Below are positions 1 to 12,100 of a DNA stretch of 64,000 bases, piece by piece. Position 1 is the stretch's first letter, and each line of letters starts with the position of its first letter. Origin of the DNA: Klebsormidium nitens (taxonomy: Eukaryota > Streptophyta > Klebsormidiophyceae > Klebsormidiales > Klebsormidiaceae); the NCBI GenBank assembly GCA_000708835.1, contig DF236996.1:154397-218396 (forward strand). The letters are read 5' to 3'. The notes beneath the pieces are model-generated. The model ran no database searches, was not told where the DNA came from, and saw only the letters and a list, made by a program, of their open reading frames with translations. The position numbers and the translations under genes are program-made.

Positions 1-2280
1 TTCGACACAACAAAACCTTGCACGATCATGAAAGCTGTAGCGCTCGTGAGAAGGAGCAGGAGGTTTTCTTTGTCCCCAGACTTACAGAGAAGAAAGATGA
101 CATGAATGCGTCATGACGACCACGAGAGAGCAAGAGCTTTGATTCTCCTTGAGGATTGAGGCACTAAAATGCGCCGATTGAGCCTGAAACGCTGATTGAT
201 ACGACGTCACTGCGGATTGCACAAGCCTTCAGATCGACGTGCGAAGAGCAGGACAACAAAGTCGCCATCTTCTCGCAACATACGGGTGCGAGGCATCAAA
301 GGCCGCTGCGCTAACACGGAAACGGTCCGCGACTTGACCTTTTCTGTATCCAGCAAGGCCTAGGTCGAATTGTCAGAACAAGTACCTAGCACGGAACAAA
401 CCAGGCGCAGCGCTTGCACGCTTCCGCCATGCAGCATTCTGTCGGATTCTTATTCTGATCGAGCTGAAGCTACTTCTTCTCAAGTGCACTCTAGAAAGTA
501 CCTCAATCACAAACTCAAATGTCAGCGCGGTCGCCAAATGCTCCCGCAATATGGACGTCGGACGGCGGCGCTTCCCTCTGCTTAAAGTGCGGGCTCCAGG
601 GGGAAACGAAAGCAGCCCACCTTGTGATTTAGAAGCGTCTTCCAATGCTAGGTCACAGCGAACATAAAACTACAAGATGGTTTTTTTAGAAAACTCAAGC
701 GAAGTAGAATTTGTCCTTCAAAATAAAGAGCCTGCAGATTGGCCAGAGTGAAAAGTTTAAGTTTTGAGTGTATCTCGCGACAGGTCCGAGCAGTGCAAAG
801 GCGACACAAGGATGCTGGAACTTGCAGAACAGCAACTTACTGTGCCAATCACAAGCTCACGTTATTTCATTCTGGGACAGACGTTATTGGATGGCATCCC
901 TAGAAAAGCGGCTTAGATGATCACACCTCCCTGGTTGGGCTCCATCAAGAATGGCCCATTCAGTCGTTCCGTTCGTCATGGCCGTTCTCGTTTCGAATAA
1001 GATCACATGTTATAGCTCAAAATACATCGGCATCGGATGTAATATCAGCGGTGCAATCGCTTCAGAAAAAGCCGTGTGACGCAAAGGCGTCTCTGAAAAT
1101 GTCACTGTCAATCCATCCATAGATTTTCAGGGACTCAAGAGAATCAGAATCTGCCAGACGTCCGACATTTCGGCTTGGGTGCTGGTTGATCTCCATATGG
1201 GCCTTTTGGTTTGAGTTAAACTCGTTTCTGATCGGATACTGGATACCGGATACCGGATACCGGGTACCCAAAACTGCTCTTTCTAGCGCAAATCATCCAT
1301 GTAAAGGAAGTCAAACCTCTGCAGACGTTTGACGGGGACGCGCAAAAACGGACGCACTCTCATCGACAGACTAGAAGCGAAAGAGCCGCGGTTGAGCAGC
1401 CCAATAACTCCGCTTTTGCGGGGCCAACCAATGCATCACGTGCAGGAGCTAGATGCATTCGAATCTGACCAATCCTGAGATGCGTTCTAGCGCAATAATG
1501 ACAAAGGCCTTGAAAGTGGGGGTTTATACTCTCAGCTGGCTCGACAACCGGCAGGAGAAGCTGGTGGCCTCGTCCTTGTATTCGCTATCGCTGATAGCGA
1601 CAGGCATCTCACTAACACGCCAACTTCTTGTGTGGTTACGCCAATTACTTCGGAGTTGACATCTCAAAGTTAAACAGTGACCTCAACCCCGAAGATTTCC
1701 TCCCTTTCAAGTGCAAAGCAGGATTATGGAGTTGTAGTCCGAACGTTCCCACAGCCCAGTTGCAGCTCAGAACCTCTGGGAGCGGTACGCAAGAAGGTAC
1801 GGTCATTCAAGACCTCTGTTGGTTGTTCTTGCTGAAGACCTTAATCTCAGGAGCGACCAATTGCAGAAGGCATCTGGGCTGTAATTCTGAAGTTGGTTGG
1901 AGGGGCCAATGAATACTCCCATCATAGCCTTCGACTCTTCAATTTTGTTGCCTGCATCCGCAATTACTAACGATGGCTTTGCTGCTTCCTGAAAGGGCAT
2001 CCTGGAGCAACTCGTTCAGAAAAACCGACGGACCAACCGTCACACTGCCAAAGCACTTGAACAAGCCAACGACAATTGCAAAGAATCGTCCAGATTATCA
2101 CAGCTGCCCCAGACTCCAGGGACTGGGGGGCAAAGCAACATTCGCACCAGACGCAGAAACCGTAAAAGACACCCACAAGTCCAATCTCTGCAAGCGGCAT
2201 AATTCCGCACACGCAAAAAACGGAGAAAGCCTAACAGACCCTGACAGGGAACAACTAGGGATGGACATAGTCGCACGCAC
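1..2280. other. No supported gene; left-edge non-coding or unassigned stretch
   Basis: I found no convincing exon here on either strand. The downstream exons of the minus-strand gene that begins at 4677 should lie in or beyond this stretch, but none of the conserved motifs expected after its third exon could be read. The only local structure I noted is a short 7-bp tandem repeat near 1232-1264. Confidence 0.5.
1232..1264. repeat. Short 7-bp tandem repeat (GGATACC unit)
   Basis: About four and a half head-to-tail copies of the unit GGATACC/GGATACT, ending in a KpnI-like GGTACC. This is an ordinary microsatellite with no visible coding role. Confidence 0.8.
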
Positions 2281-4677
2281 CAGGCGTTGTACTTGGGATC
2301 TCCCGAGGCGACCGTCATGCACGCGAGCGCAAACATCCACTTGGTCAGGTAGTGGAAGTACTGCCCGTCGCCGTCTGGGTGCCCCTCCTCGTGCGGCTTG
2401 CCGATGCGCAGCCCGCCCCTGCAGGAGGTCAGCTGACGTCAGCGACTGTGTCACGCACATGTCATGCTTAGGTCACCCTTCTTCTGCTGTGCAGGAGTGC
2501 AATCGTTGAAAAGGCCCTCCTCGTGCGGCTTGCCGATGCGCAGCCCGCCCCTGCAGGAGGTCGGCTGACGTTAGCAACGACGTCCAGCAACATGTCATGG
2601 TCAACGTCATCTTCGTCTATGACACCGCCCTGTGCATGAGCTGGGGCGGCCCTCCTCCGCGTGCGGCTTGCTGATGCGCAGCCCGCTCCTGCAGTATTTC
2701 AGCTGACGTCAGCAACAGCGTGACCAAATGGCATGCTTAGGGCACCTTTCTTATGCTTTACTGAGCAGAAGTTCCTTGGTGAGAGGTTCTCGGAGTGGCG
2801 CTCCTGGTGCGGCTTGCCGAACCGCGCCCCGCCCCTGCAGGAGGTCAGCAACAAAGTTCTGCTGAAATCATGCTGATGTCATGCTCATGTAGCTTGCAGA
2901 GCGTGCAGCAGAGATCGCATCAGCTCGACTGCGCTCCCGGCTGGATCAACTTCGAGGGCGACCCTGTGATTATGTCTGCGAAAGGCTGGAACGTGAGCTT
3001 TGTAAACGCTGCTGTGCGCTTTGCATTCTGCATGTTCATCCGGAAGAAGCCAGGAAGGCAGATCTTGTGCTGAACAATCGCAAGTGCTCCTTGATTTGTA
3101 ATTTGGTATGAGTTACTGGTACGCAACGGATGACAGTAATGGCCTCGCGAGAAGTTCAGAACTGTCGAACGTTTGGTCAATCAATGGAGAAGCAAACAAT
3201 ACGGCAGACTGTGAACCAACGTGGGCGACATTCAGCAGGTTTCTCTCAAAGGCCTTGACTTGGCAATAAAGAGATACGCCAACAGGCTTATAGATTGTTG
3301 CACATAGATTCTCCTGACACGACGAATGCAGTAGAGCAGTATGGAGGTTCTTCGAATCATTAGATACGCTACCTCACCTAGTAGGTTCCTCATCTGTTGC
3401 ATTCCCCAAGCGCCGCCGCCCCTGCCGGTCCTTCCCAAGCGTGTCGTGGACCGTCTTCACAAGAATGGTGGCCTGCATTGGCCTACAAAGATGTGTCAGA
3501 CTAGGGCCCCATAGGACGACCAATGTCTCCAACAACTAGGATGCCATTGAGTGAGCTTCACCAGTCTGCTCCTATCATTCATCCTTGAGTACATGCTGAG
3601 TGTCGCAATCAGCAGGTCAGCCACTGCAAAGCTCATCCTGATCGTGCAGTGCACAAGCAGTGGTATCCAGCTTTTATACAGCGGCAGCAAAAGATCGAGT
3701 GCACAGATCCAGCTGATCATAAAGCAAGCAGATTTTTCCTGGGCCCACCAACATCGACATCAGCCTTGAGCATCAAAGACATCCTTGGTGCTACTTGCAA
3801 TCACCCATGACAACCATCCACTTGACGCCATTCGCTCAGGCGCAGCCAGGATATCTCCCATGGGCTACGAGCTGCTGGCATGACAGCATGCACGACCTGG
3901 ACCAGTTTCAGCACAATCTGGATTGAAACTGGCCATTTGATCCAGCTTTTTCACGAATAGTCTACAAATGAGAACATGCAAAGCCTTCTAAGAGCCGCCA
4001 GCTCATAACAACTGACAGTGAACGCCAATAAACATCGGCATTGCCAGAGACAACTTTGGCTTGCTTTTGCACACCCGCAAGCTTCAAAGCTGCATGGGAG
4101 ACTCTCCCTTGCTGAAACCACCTCCTGACCCCTTTCTTACCTGCTGAAGATACTTGTTCTCCCCCGTCTCAAAGAACAGAGTCAGAAAGTTGCACACCCC
4201 GAACGCATCAGTCCACAGGTAGCGCCCCTTCCCCTCCTTGTAGGGCTTTGGCGCCCACTTGCTGACGTCATCAGCGGGCCCGTACACGTCATCCATGACC
4301 TGGCGGAATTTCTCCAGGGTATGCGCATCGACTGAGTGCCGCCCTGACGAGGAGTTTGCTCCTGCGGGGACCATTGTGCGGCTGCTGAACCCGGGGCCCT
4401 GTGCAAGTTTGTGCAGAGGTCTCCGATGAAGACTGCTGACAGGGGCAATGTGGCTGGATGGAGGAAACAAGGCCTTTGTTCCTGCAGTTGAGCTAAGAGT
4501 TTGAGAATTGCTACTCTTGTCCCTGAAGGCTCTGAATGGATTAAGGAGGGACAAACCCTGCTTCCGGCCGCCACAAGCTGAACCGCCGATCGCTTCGAGT
4601 AAGGAAGGATTCGCAAAAAGAAGCGACTTTCCCGTCCTGCTCCACAGCTGGCACAGGGCCGCCATAAAAGTGAGCAA
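2281..4677 (-). CDS. Six-hairpin glycosidase-like protein, 5' part (3 exons, 3' end not found)
   Basis: Three exons join in frame on the minus strand: 4677-4141 (phase 0), 3472-3378, and 2418-2281 (ends inside a Trp codon). Exon 1 gives a Ser-rich leader of about 115 residues that could be an organelle transit peptide, then a conserved block containing KGRYLWTDAFGVCNFLTL. Exon 2 reads ATILVKTVHDTLGKDRQGRR, and exon 3 contains GGLRIGKPHEEG and DGQYFHYLTKWM. From memory, this order of motifs (YLWTDAF, HxxLG, GGLRIGKP, DGQYFHYLTKWM) matches a conserved (alpha/alpha)6-barrel family related to six-hairpin glycosidases; its substrate is not known to me. The continuation after YNAW was not found, so the gene is either truncated or runs off the left edge. 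Start: the first ATG in the frame; a second lies five codons later. Intron 2 holds three partial copies of exon 3. Confidence 0.6.
2511..2856 (-). repeat. Three intronic copies of the acceptor edge of exon 3 of the glycosidase-like gene
   Basis: The first ~45 bp of the exon at 2418-2281, with its CTGCAG acceptor and upstream intron sequence, recurs at about 2511-2580, 2648-2717 and 2797-2856. All lie upstream in transcription order at ~140-bp spacing. The copy nearest the exon is almost identical over the part encoding LRIGKPHEEG; the farthest has lost more bases. None continues into the rest of the exon. Confidence 0.85.
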
Positions 4678-4721
4678 GCGCTCGAGACCTCATCGCTTTT
4701 GACGTTGTACCCCGGCGGTGC

Positions 4722-4747
4722 TGAACTTGAAGTTGAACTTGAAGTTG
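4722..4747. repeat. 12-bp tandem repeat upstream of the glycosidase-like start codon
   Basis: The unit GAACTTGAAGTT is repeated head to tail about twice, some 50 bp upstream of the ATG at 4677. It may be 5' UTR or promoter; no function can be read. Confidence 0.7.
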
Positions 4748-4789
4748 TTGGTCAGTGGTCACGTGTTGAGGTGAAGGGATCCCTGCACC

Positions 4790-5318
4790 CACTGGCGGCC
4801 CGCGGCCGGCAGCCGCACCTCTGCCACTTAAACGCCGACGGTCGTTTGGAACCTTCCAAACCCGCGCGCTAAGCTCGCGGCCAGGCGGCGCGGCTTCGGT
4901 GCGTATGGCGCGCGCGCGCCGGCCATATGTAGTGGAGTAGTACTTTACTGTTTACACAGCTGACGCCTCGTGAAGCCCAGAAATCGTTTGTCGTCAACAC
5001 AGCAGCCGCGCAGAAGCAACCCCAAAGGGCAGCGTTATGCCAAAATTGAAGGATTGATCAAGACGCACCTTGAGAGCTGTTCTTCAGGCATCCATCTCGG
5101 GACGGCCCCAACCTGTAGCTGCATAGTGACAGGCACTTGAGGTGCGCTCCGCTAAGAAGTTGCTTAGTTGCTCAATTGTCTTGCCTGGATTGTTTCCGGT
5201 ATCTGGGAGCCTTCTTCCCGTGCAAGCGTCCGTGGTTCTTGTGCTCGACCCCTTCTCCTTGCGCATCGAGACTGCTTTAGCCTAAAGCCATTAAGATATC
5301 AACACATACATATCTGCA
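4790..5318. promoter_or_regulatory. GC-rich presumed promoter region upstream of the minus-strand gene
   Basis: A stretch rich in CpG with NotI-like and alternating CG runs (around 4798-4925) lies directly upstream of the minus-strand start at 4677. It is likely the promoter or CpG-rich 5' region of that gene; no TATA box is clearly placed. From 4930 to 5318 I see nothing. Confidence 0.35.
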
Positions 5319-6262
5319 TTGCCAGAAAAGCTGCAATCTAGTCGACAGAAGAACAGCTATAAATCTCAAGTCGTTTCTCAGCTCCTCAAAACACTTGGCA
5401 GCAAAAATCTTGACGCTGCTCTTCTGCTTAATTGTTTGCAGGTGACAATGATATCACTCTCCACAACCTACCTCTTTCTGAACCAATCAGAACCCTTTCC
5501 TGAACTCTTGTTGGATTACGCAAAAGCGGGAGGCGATACGAAGGAAGTTCTTATCCTGAGTTGGCCTTGTGTAAGTTGCAAGAAAGAAAGAAAGAAGCAT
5601 GATTCTGTTTCGTTTATCATGGCTGCAGTCCGAGAAGACAGAAGTTGAGCGTTTCGATGCTTGGGGTATTGGATCAGGAAGGAGCTTGTAAAGCCTGGCC
5701 AGACTTGCACATAGTGACGCACGTTTGTACTTTCTTGAAATACATGAAGACAGATCGTGCTCACTCTTCTACAAAGTATCCTGCTACTGCATCCAAGGCC
5801 CGACTTCTTCCCTGCTGCCTCTGAGGACTCGATTTGTTTCTGCAGCCTTACGTGGACGAGTATGAACAGCTTCCCTTGCGGAATATCGTGAATGGTAGGT
5901 GCTCACTTTGTGGAGAGGAGTTCTCACTTCTAAGCTTACCATTAGAGCATGAAAAAGTGTGCTTCTTTACGAACAAGACGCGCGCCTCAAAATTCTTTTT
6001 AGAGACAGCTCCAAACGGTGATGTTCGGTACTGGCCCCAAGTTTATGGACACACCTTTTCAGAAAGAAAAGATTTCCTTGACATCAACAGATGCATCAAC
6101 AGACCGCGCCCCTCTGCAAAGACGCTGTCCTGCAGTCTCGAAACCAATGTGTTGTGTAATCTGAACGAAGCTTCGACAGTTCAGCATGCACGCTTCGACT
6201 ACCCCACGCGATACTGCTGTCCGGAATTATCTTTGTTACCACAACTTACGAGGCGTGCCTAG
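5319..6262 (+). CDS. Weak hypothetical gene with a possible C2HC zinc-finger motif
   Basis: Two open stretches on the plus strand (5319-5648 and 5834-6262) look somewhat protein-like. The first ends near a good donor (GTAAGT at about 5571) and a good acceptor (TTTCTGCAG) precedes 5846, so the two could be joined. The second segment contains CSLCGEEFSLLSLPLEHEKV followed by C, a C-x2-C-x12-H-x3-C spacing like that of C2HC-type zinc fingers. No family could be named, and the ends are uncertain. It may be a chance reading frame; a donor-like GTAGGT inside the frame at about 5894 also suggests the zinc-finger-like part may not be coding. Confidence 0.25.
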
Positions 6263-6548
6263 TTCCGCTTGCACATCTTCTCATCTTTGGGTTCACATGC
6301 CTTCATCGAGTAGATGCTGCTTCTCTTATCGAAACCCATGCTCAACGCCTTTGGATTCACGAAAAACGGTTCAGCTAAATAATCCGTCCGCCTGCCAGTT
6401 TTTCAGGGGCATACAACAAGTCTCAAGAGATGACAGTGGCATTCACCAAGAGACTGATTAAAACCCAATCGAGCGACTAGTCCAGTAAAGTGTCTTTAAA
6501 TCCACAGCTTTGACCAGATGTTCATAACTCAGCTTGTCAATTTCTTAC

Positions 6549-7066
6549 CCAGGGGGGGACGACGAGCTCCTTAAACGAGACTCGCACTTCACGATCCGTG
6601 TGGATGTAGCTCTGCTCCAAATCAATGTACTCCACTCCGGCTGACACGATCTCAAATCCTGGAGAGAATCTTCAAGGTCAATGAATTGCAACATGTTTGA
6701 ATGTATGTAGATGGACATACCTTTCAACTTCCTCGCAGACAGACCAGGGTTGCTCAACAAGGACCCAATCATGAAACAAGGGGATGCTTTTGACGACCCA
6801 ATCATGAAACAAGGAGATGCTTTTGCCGACCTGCTCGTCTGGTGGCGACAGACAAGGGGGTGACATTTTTGCGGACCAGACAGGGAGGAAGGAAGTGGAT
6901 TCAAAGAAGCCTTTCGGAGGTCTGCTCTCCCGTGAGGTCTTATGGGCACAGTCCAAAATTCTGCCTTCTTCCTGACAGACTAACTTGAATCCAGGATCTA
7001 GTCTGATGAGCTCAGCTTTCACGTCGCAGCCAGCATTTGCACGCGTGAGTGGCACCTGTGTGTTGC
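6549..7066 (-). CDS. Possible exon(s) of an unidentified minus-strand gene
   Basis: A minus-strand exon candidate runs from about 6664 to 6549, bounded by a TCTCCAG acceptor and a GTAAG donor. It encodes GFEIVSAGVEYIDLEQSYIH followed by a stretch ending in ELVVPPW. Further upstream (about 7066-6970) the same strand encodes AELIRLDPGFKLV. Both look like real protein but I do not recognise the family, and no further exons could be chained. The open reading frame between them contains a 33-bp tandem duplication, which suggests that part is intronic. Confidence 0.3.
6762..6827. repeat. 33-bp tandem duplication
   Basis: Two adjacent 33-bp units (6762-6794 and 6795-6827) differ at only two positions. 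The length is a multiple of three, so the minus-strand reading frame stays open through both and repeats the peptide LFHDWV. It probably lies in an intron. Confidence 0.85.
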
Positions 7067-7070
7067 CCAT

Positions 7071-9197
7071 CTCAAAATTCGGATTCGCTGGAGATTTTTA
7101 TCTAACTGCCTTCGAAGGAAGTAAAAGCGCAGGTGCATCCTGGCAGGGGGCAAAAGTCTCAGTCCACAAGGGCTGCGCATTGGTCTTCGACACGCAAAAG
7201 CAGATGCCAGACGCTCGCGTACACGTTACTTGATGGGCGTTGTATACCTAGCAGCTGCCCTTGCAGTCGATTCGTAATATCCAGTTCCAGCTTCTCACGT
7301 TCTCTAAGGACCGTTCTTTAAGCTCTCATGGATGTGCAGGGGCAAGAAGACACGCAACAGGCGGAAGAGCTCGAACGACGAGCAGCACGGGTGAAACGGG
7401 TGGAAGCGATCAGAGCGCGGTGGAAGTCTGCATGCGAGTCGCCAAGCAAGACTACTGAAGAACGGTACGAGATAGAATCACCAGTGACTAAAATATCAGC
7501 GGCCCGACGTAGAATCTTCAAGGTAGTGCGTGCAACCGGTGTCAGCGTTGTGTCCGAGGGGCTGGCTTAGTTGTAATGACACAGCGGGTCCGGAACGGGG
7601 TTAAGATGGGGTCCTCAACAAGCCGTAGACGCTCTGGAGTTAATCTGGAAACGGGAACGGCCTGCAAGACGTTACGGATGGAAGCGGCTGTCTTGCAGCC
7701 CTTGCTAGGTTTCTACCTAGCAACAAGTGCCCGTCGTTGAAGTGTTTGAGAGGGAGCGAAACCTGTAGACGGCCTTATTCTTCTGAGCAGAGGAGGCCGT
7801 AAGAAAGAGCGTTGGATCAAAACAAGGGCTGCTTTGTGATTGCCTTTGATCGACAACGTAGAACAACTAGGGCCACGAGTAATCCAGGAAATCACAAGGT
7901 GGTGAGTTGGATCGGATCAACGTGGATCGCTCGACATTGCTCTTATAGAGCTTGAAAGCTTATAAGTGGTAGCATGTCAGTGCTCGATCTGATCATGAAG
8001 AGTGCGGTGGACAAATCAGTCGCTTTATATCGAATCCACTTCTTGGTTCTGATACTCAGTAGCCGAGGAACACGAGGCCGGAGCCTTCATCCAAAAGTCC
8101 CAGGTTCGATATTCAGATACCCTTGAAAAGGCAAGATTTTCACTGAATCATCAAATAGTTGAGGAGGTACTCAAAGCTTTAAGGTAAGTTCGGTGAGGGT
8201 GCTCGGGTCCGGGGTTAGGCCGGCCCGGAAAGGGTGGGAGCTGAGCGGGGGGCCATGGTTGAAACTCGTATGCGGTTGAAGCAATGGCCTGGCCGGGCAA
8301 TTGGCGGGCCGAAAGCTTTGAAGAGGCACGCCATTCCCAGCCCTACTTTTAAGTCTGCGTGCTTTCTAGCTTCGATCAGCATCCACCGGGATTTTCAATG
8401 CCTTGTCAAACACAGATCATCTGGTAATATGAAGCATGCCATGCAAAGGACTGACTAGGGATTATCATTTACACCATGCAAGCATAGTTCATGTTTAAAT
8501 TTTGTCACGTACTGTCGCACACAATTGATATCACTTTTTAAGAGCCGTACAAAGATCGATCGTACAGGGCTGCATGTGGGCCCAGCTTCTCAAATGCAGC
8601 ACACGGAACTCGGAATGCAGCCTGACGTTCACATGTTTAAGCTTGTTTAGCGCGTGACCATTTCATGACTCGTTGTTGCATGATCCTTGCATGGTGAAAA
8701 TGTGTGCATCATGCACATGACGCAGCCTGCTCGACAACTTGTAATATTGCGAACTCATAGTACATAAAATGATGCGTCAACCTCGATGGACGATCGCGTC
8801 GGTGCCAGCAATGGATGTAACCTTCGAAACATTGCATATCGTTTAATATTGCAAGAAGCTGGCCTGGCCTGCACAAGAATTGATTAGAAAACAAACGTCA
8901 TGTAGTAAGTAGCAGCGACGGTATTCCCATACAAACCCTAAAGTAGGAAGTTCGTGCAACCTATCATTCGATAAACAAAGTTCACAAAGCTACTCAACTT
9001 CGACATGGTAAGGTTCCTGAGCATACACACAACGTTCACTTCGAAACGATCTCCAACCCGATACAGTATGCACGATGCAAAAAAGCGCAATCAAACCGCC
9101 AAGACATGGGAACAGCCTGAATAAGTCAGAGAAACATGAGACAAGTGAGCTCCTTTTGAAATGAGGATCGAGAAACCTTCCGAGAGGTTCGTTCCGT
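7071..9197. other. No supported gene between the 6.5-kb fragment and RPF2
   Basis: No exon chain, RNA gene or repeat family could be recognised. The region 8460-9100 is AT-richer with several ATGCA-type words. It may hold the RPF2 3' UTR near 9198 and otherwise intergenic DNA. Confidence 0.4.
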
Positions 9198-12100
9198 CTA
9201 CCGAATAGGGTCCTCTCTTATCCGTCGTCTTTTTGCTGACGGCTTCTCTTCTAGTCGAGGGGGCTTTCCCTGCCTGACACTGACCCCCCCATTCACATTC
9301 CGCGACTTTTCCGCTGCCACGTCTCGCCGCTCCCTCTTCAGACCCTTCATTTTGGACAGCCCCAGCTTGTCCACCTGCGTCCGAGTGGATAGCTTATCAC
9401 TACTCCTGATTGTAGTGTATCTCAAGGGTCAACGGGAATCGACAGAAACTGACAAAGGTGCTTCGTGTAAGTTGCCGGTCACAGTGACTACCGAGAAAAG
9501 CATGACGACACGTCACACATGCAGGGCCGCAAATCCTGAAAAGCCGACTCGACTCGACATACCAAATAATGACGCAAGCGGTACACGGTTTGGTCACGCC
9601 CACCCAGCATACAAGCGAGATTCTAAGCCGACTCCAAAAGCCCACGATGAGAGTCCAGCAAAACCTCAAAGATCCAGATTTTTCTGCGTGGATACCAAAG
9701 CAGAGCGGCAAGGCTACCCCCCGGCCTAGACCTCCTGATAGGAACCAACCGAAGGCACCGTGCGCTTGCGCAAAGACCTCGCATCTCTCATATGGTTCAG
9801 AATGCACAGGACCGAAATGCAGTCGCACCATCAACGCGCGGTCAAAAGCATACGCACTTACCTCCTGCTTGGGCATGTAGATCCGCCCGACCTTGCCCGC
9901 CAAAGAGTCCATCGCCGTGTTCTTGACCTGCAGAGCGGCAATTCACACTCAGCGACAACGCCAATCAGCCCGCATTCTGTGACATGTTTTTCACGAGCGG
10001 ATAAAGATTTCGCAGGATGGAACCAGACTATTGACACATTGTTGGCATAAAAGCAAACTAGGGCGACTGAATGCTTGTGTTGTCTCGCTCTTTCCAGTTT
10101 CAAGAGTGCAGCGTTGAACGACTCCGATGATCCTTCCGCAAGTCCGACGACAGATTGCATCCGAAGTAAACCATGAAAGCAAGCGCAAAGCAACGCAGTT
10201 TCGAACCCTCCAGGCGACCACCGATATCAGACTGGTGCGTTTGACATCTCAGACTAACCCCCTGCTCGAGTAAACCGTTCCAACAGAATCTCGCCTAGAA
10301 AGCTGGCGTTCCTATTAGATTCAGGTCGGAAGCTGTACAGAACCAGCGTAAAATGCACGGAAGCGACCAGTCCCTGTACATTGGAAACATCATTCACTAG
10401 AACGGGGAACGTTATCATGCAAACCGCTCCGAGACGGCCGGGTGGCTGACGCACCTTCTTTTTGGTGGGCTTGGGCGCCATTTTGAGCGCTTCCCGACTG
10501 AGATCGTCAGACGGCGGCCGATGTCTCCGGACGGTCAGGTCCATGGAGGGGCCCATCTCTTCCAGCTCTATCCGCGGCACCTGTGCAAGACAGTCAGATT
10601 ATCCTCAGAACTTTCGAAGAGGACTGGTTTATCTAGTATTTCAAGAAAATGGAGTAATACACGCCGGAACAGTCCACCTTTAACTGATGGCATTGCTTTC
10701 GAGCAGATCTTGAGCAGATCAAATCTAATGTTCGTAGTCTTGAGGTCCATTTTCTGAAACAAACCTCATGTGCTTCTTGGCCGTTTTTGCAGTACAGTTG
10801 GGTGTGCTCGCAACGGTCTCCTCACTTGAATTGCTGGGGAACCGTCCACATGGTTAAAGATATAGAGCCACGCTTTGATCAACGTATGCGCCTGGGCTGC
10901 TTTATGCTCGGGTTGGCCTGATCATTGCGTTCACAACGCTACGACACCGTGAACGAGACCGAGCCAGTTAAGTTCGTTTTGAGTGGGTCGTATATACGAC
11001 TTGGCCCGATCCTTTTTACCCGGAGCACTCCCATAAGTCTGACCAAATAGGCGTTTCAATAAACATAAACAACTGACTGTAAAGCTCCAAGTTTCTTTCA
11101 CAAGAGCGAAACGTGGTCACGGCGGCTGCTTTTAGCAGACTGTCAGCTCAAATTCCTCGATTCTCGTGGGAAAAATCAGAAACTCGAACGCTGAGAGACT
11201 TACTGTACTACCCGACTTTTTCAGTTTGATGACGCAGTGACGTATCCGCACTTTGCCGGCCGCTGCTACGACCACGTAGACTCGATCCAGACCCTGCACG
11301 GCAAAAGAAGCAAAAGACATGCATTGAGCGTTGAGCGGTAGGGAAGCAACTCTGTCGAACGGATGGCTGACATGTCAGCGGTCAACAGAGTTGTTGGCAT
11401 AGAAGCGAAGCTGTGGTGTACCAGACCAGTCACGCCACTAATCAGTCGACGGATCTTGTAGAGAGGTCTTTGCAGAGCTTCTTTTGGAGAACCCAATTTG
11501 GCTACCTGCGGGCTCAGCGGATAAGGGACGAGCCTTGAAGTGGCTTTGTTTGAGTTCGATAACGGAAAACCCAGAACGTCGGTCCGCACTCGAGCATTAC
11601 GCGCAGATTGAATCAGAAGAAGAAGCTCAGCAGGTGCGGCAAAGCCTTATTATCCGCATGTCTGATTGACAAACCGAACCCGAGAATCACTAGATAGAAG
11701 AATGTCTTACCCTCAGATTTACTGTTTTGACGACCGTTCCCCGGAAGAAGTCTAGGAGGATGTTCTGCACGGAAGGGTGACGTCAAGCTGAGGACATGAA
11801 ACGTCAGCGTGACTCCATCTGACAGCAGTCCACACCGTACAGACCCTTCAGCAGGATCGGCAGGCAGTCGCAATATTCATTCCGACGATGAAAATCGAGT
11901 TACTGGGCAATTATCTCTAAGTCGTGGCATCAACTGCGATAGACGGCAGCTGAAAACAAGTTGATTAAGGCCCTAAGACAAGTCGCTTCATTTGGTCTCA
12001 ACTGCTCGCACAAAAGTAGTCGCATGATTCGTAAGCCAATCTATATTCCGCCACTCCAGTTCCCCCAGCTTCCTGCACTCATTCTTGGACTCAAATCGAC

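Noticed and set aside
1970-2040. Minus-strand peptide LNELLQDALSGSSKAIV resembling the kinesin motor LLQDxLGGNSK motif
   Set aside because: No other kinesin motif nearby, the frame hits a stop within a few codons, and no splice chain supports it.
8040-8110. tRNA-like segment with a GGTTCGAT box
   Set aside because: No matching acceptor stem or A box and no cloverleaf can be drawn.
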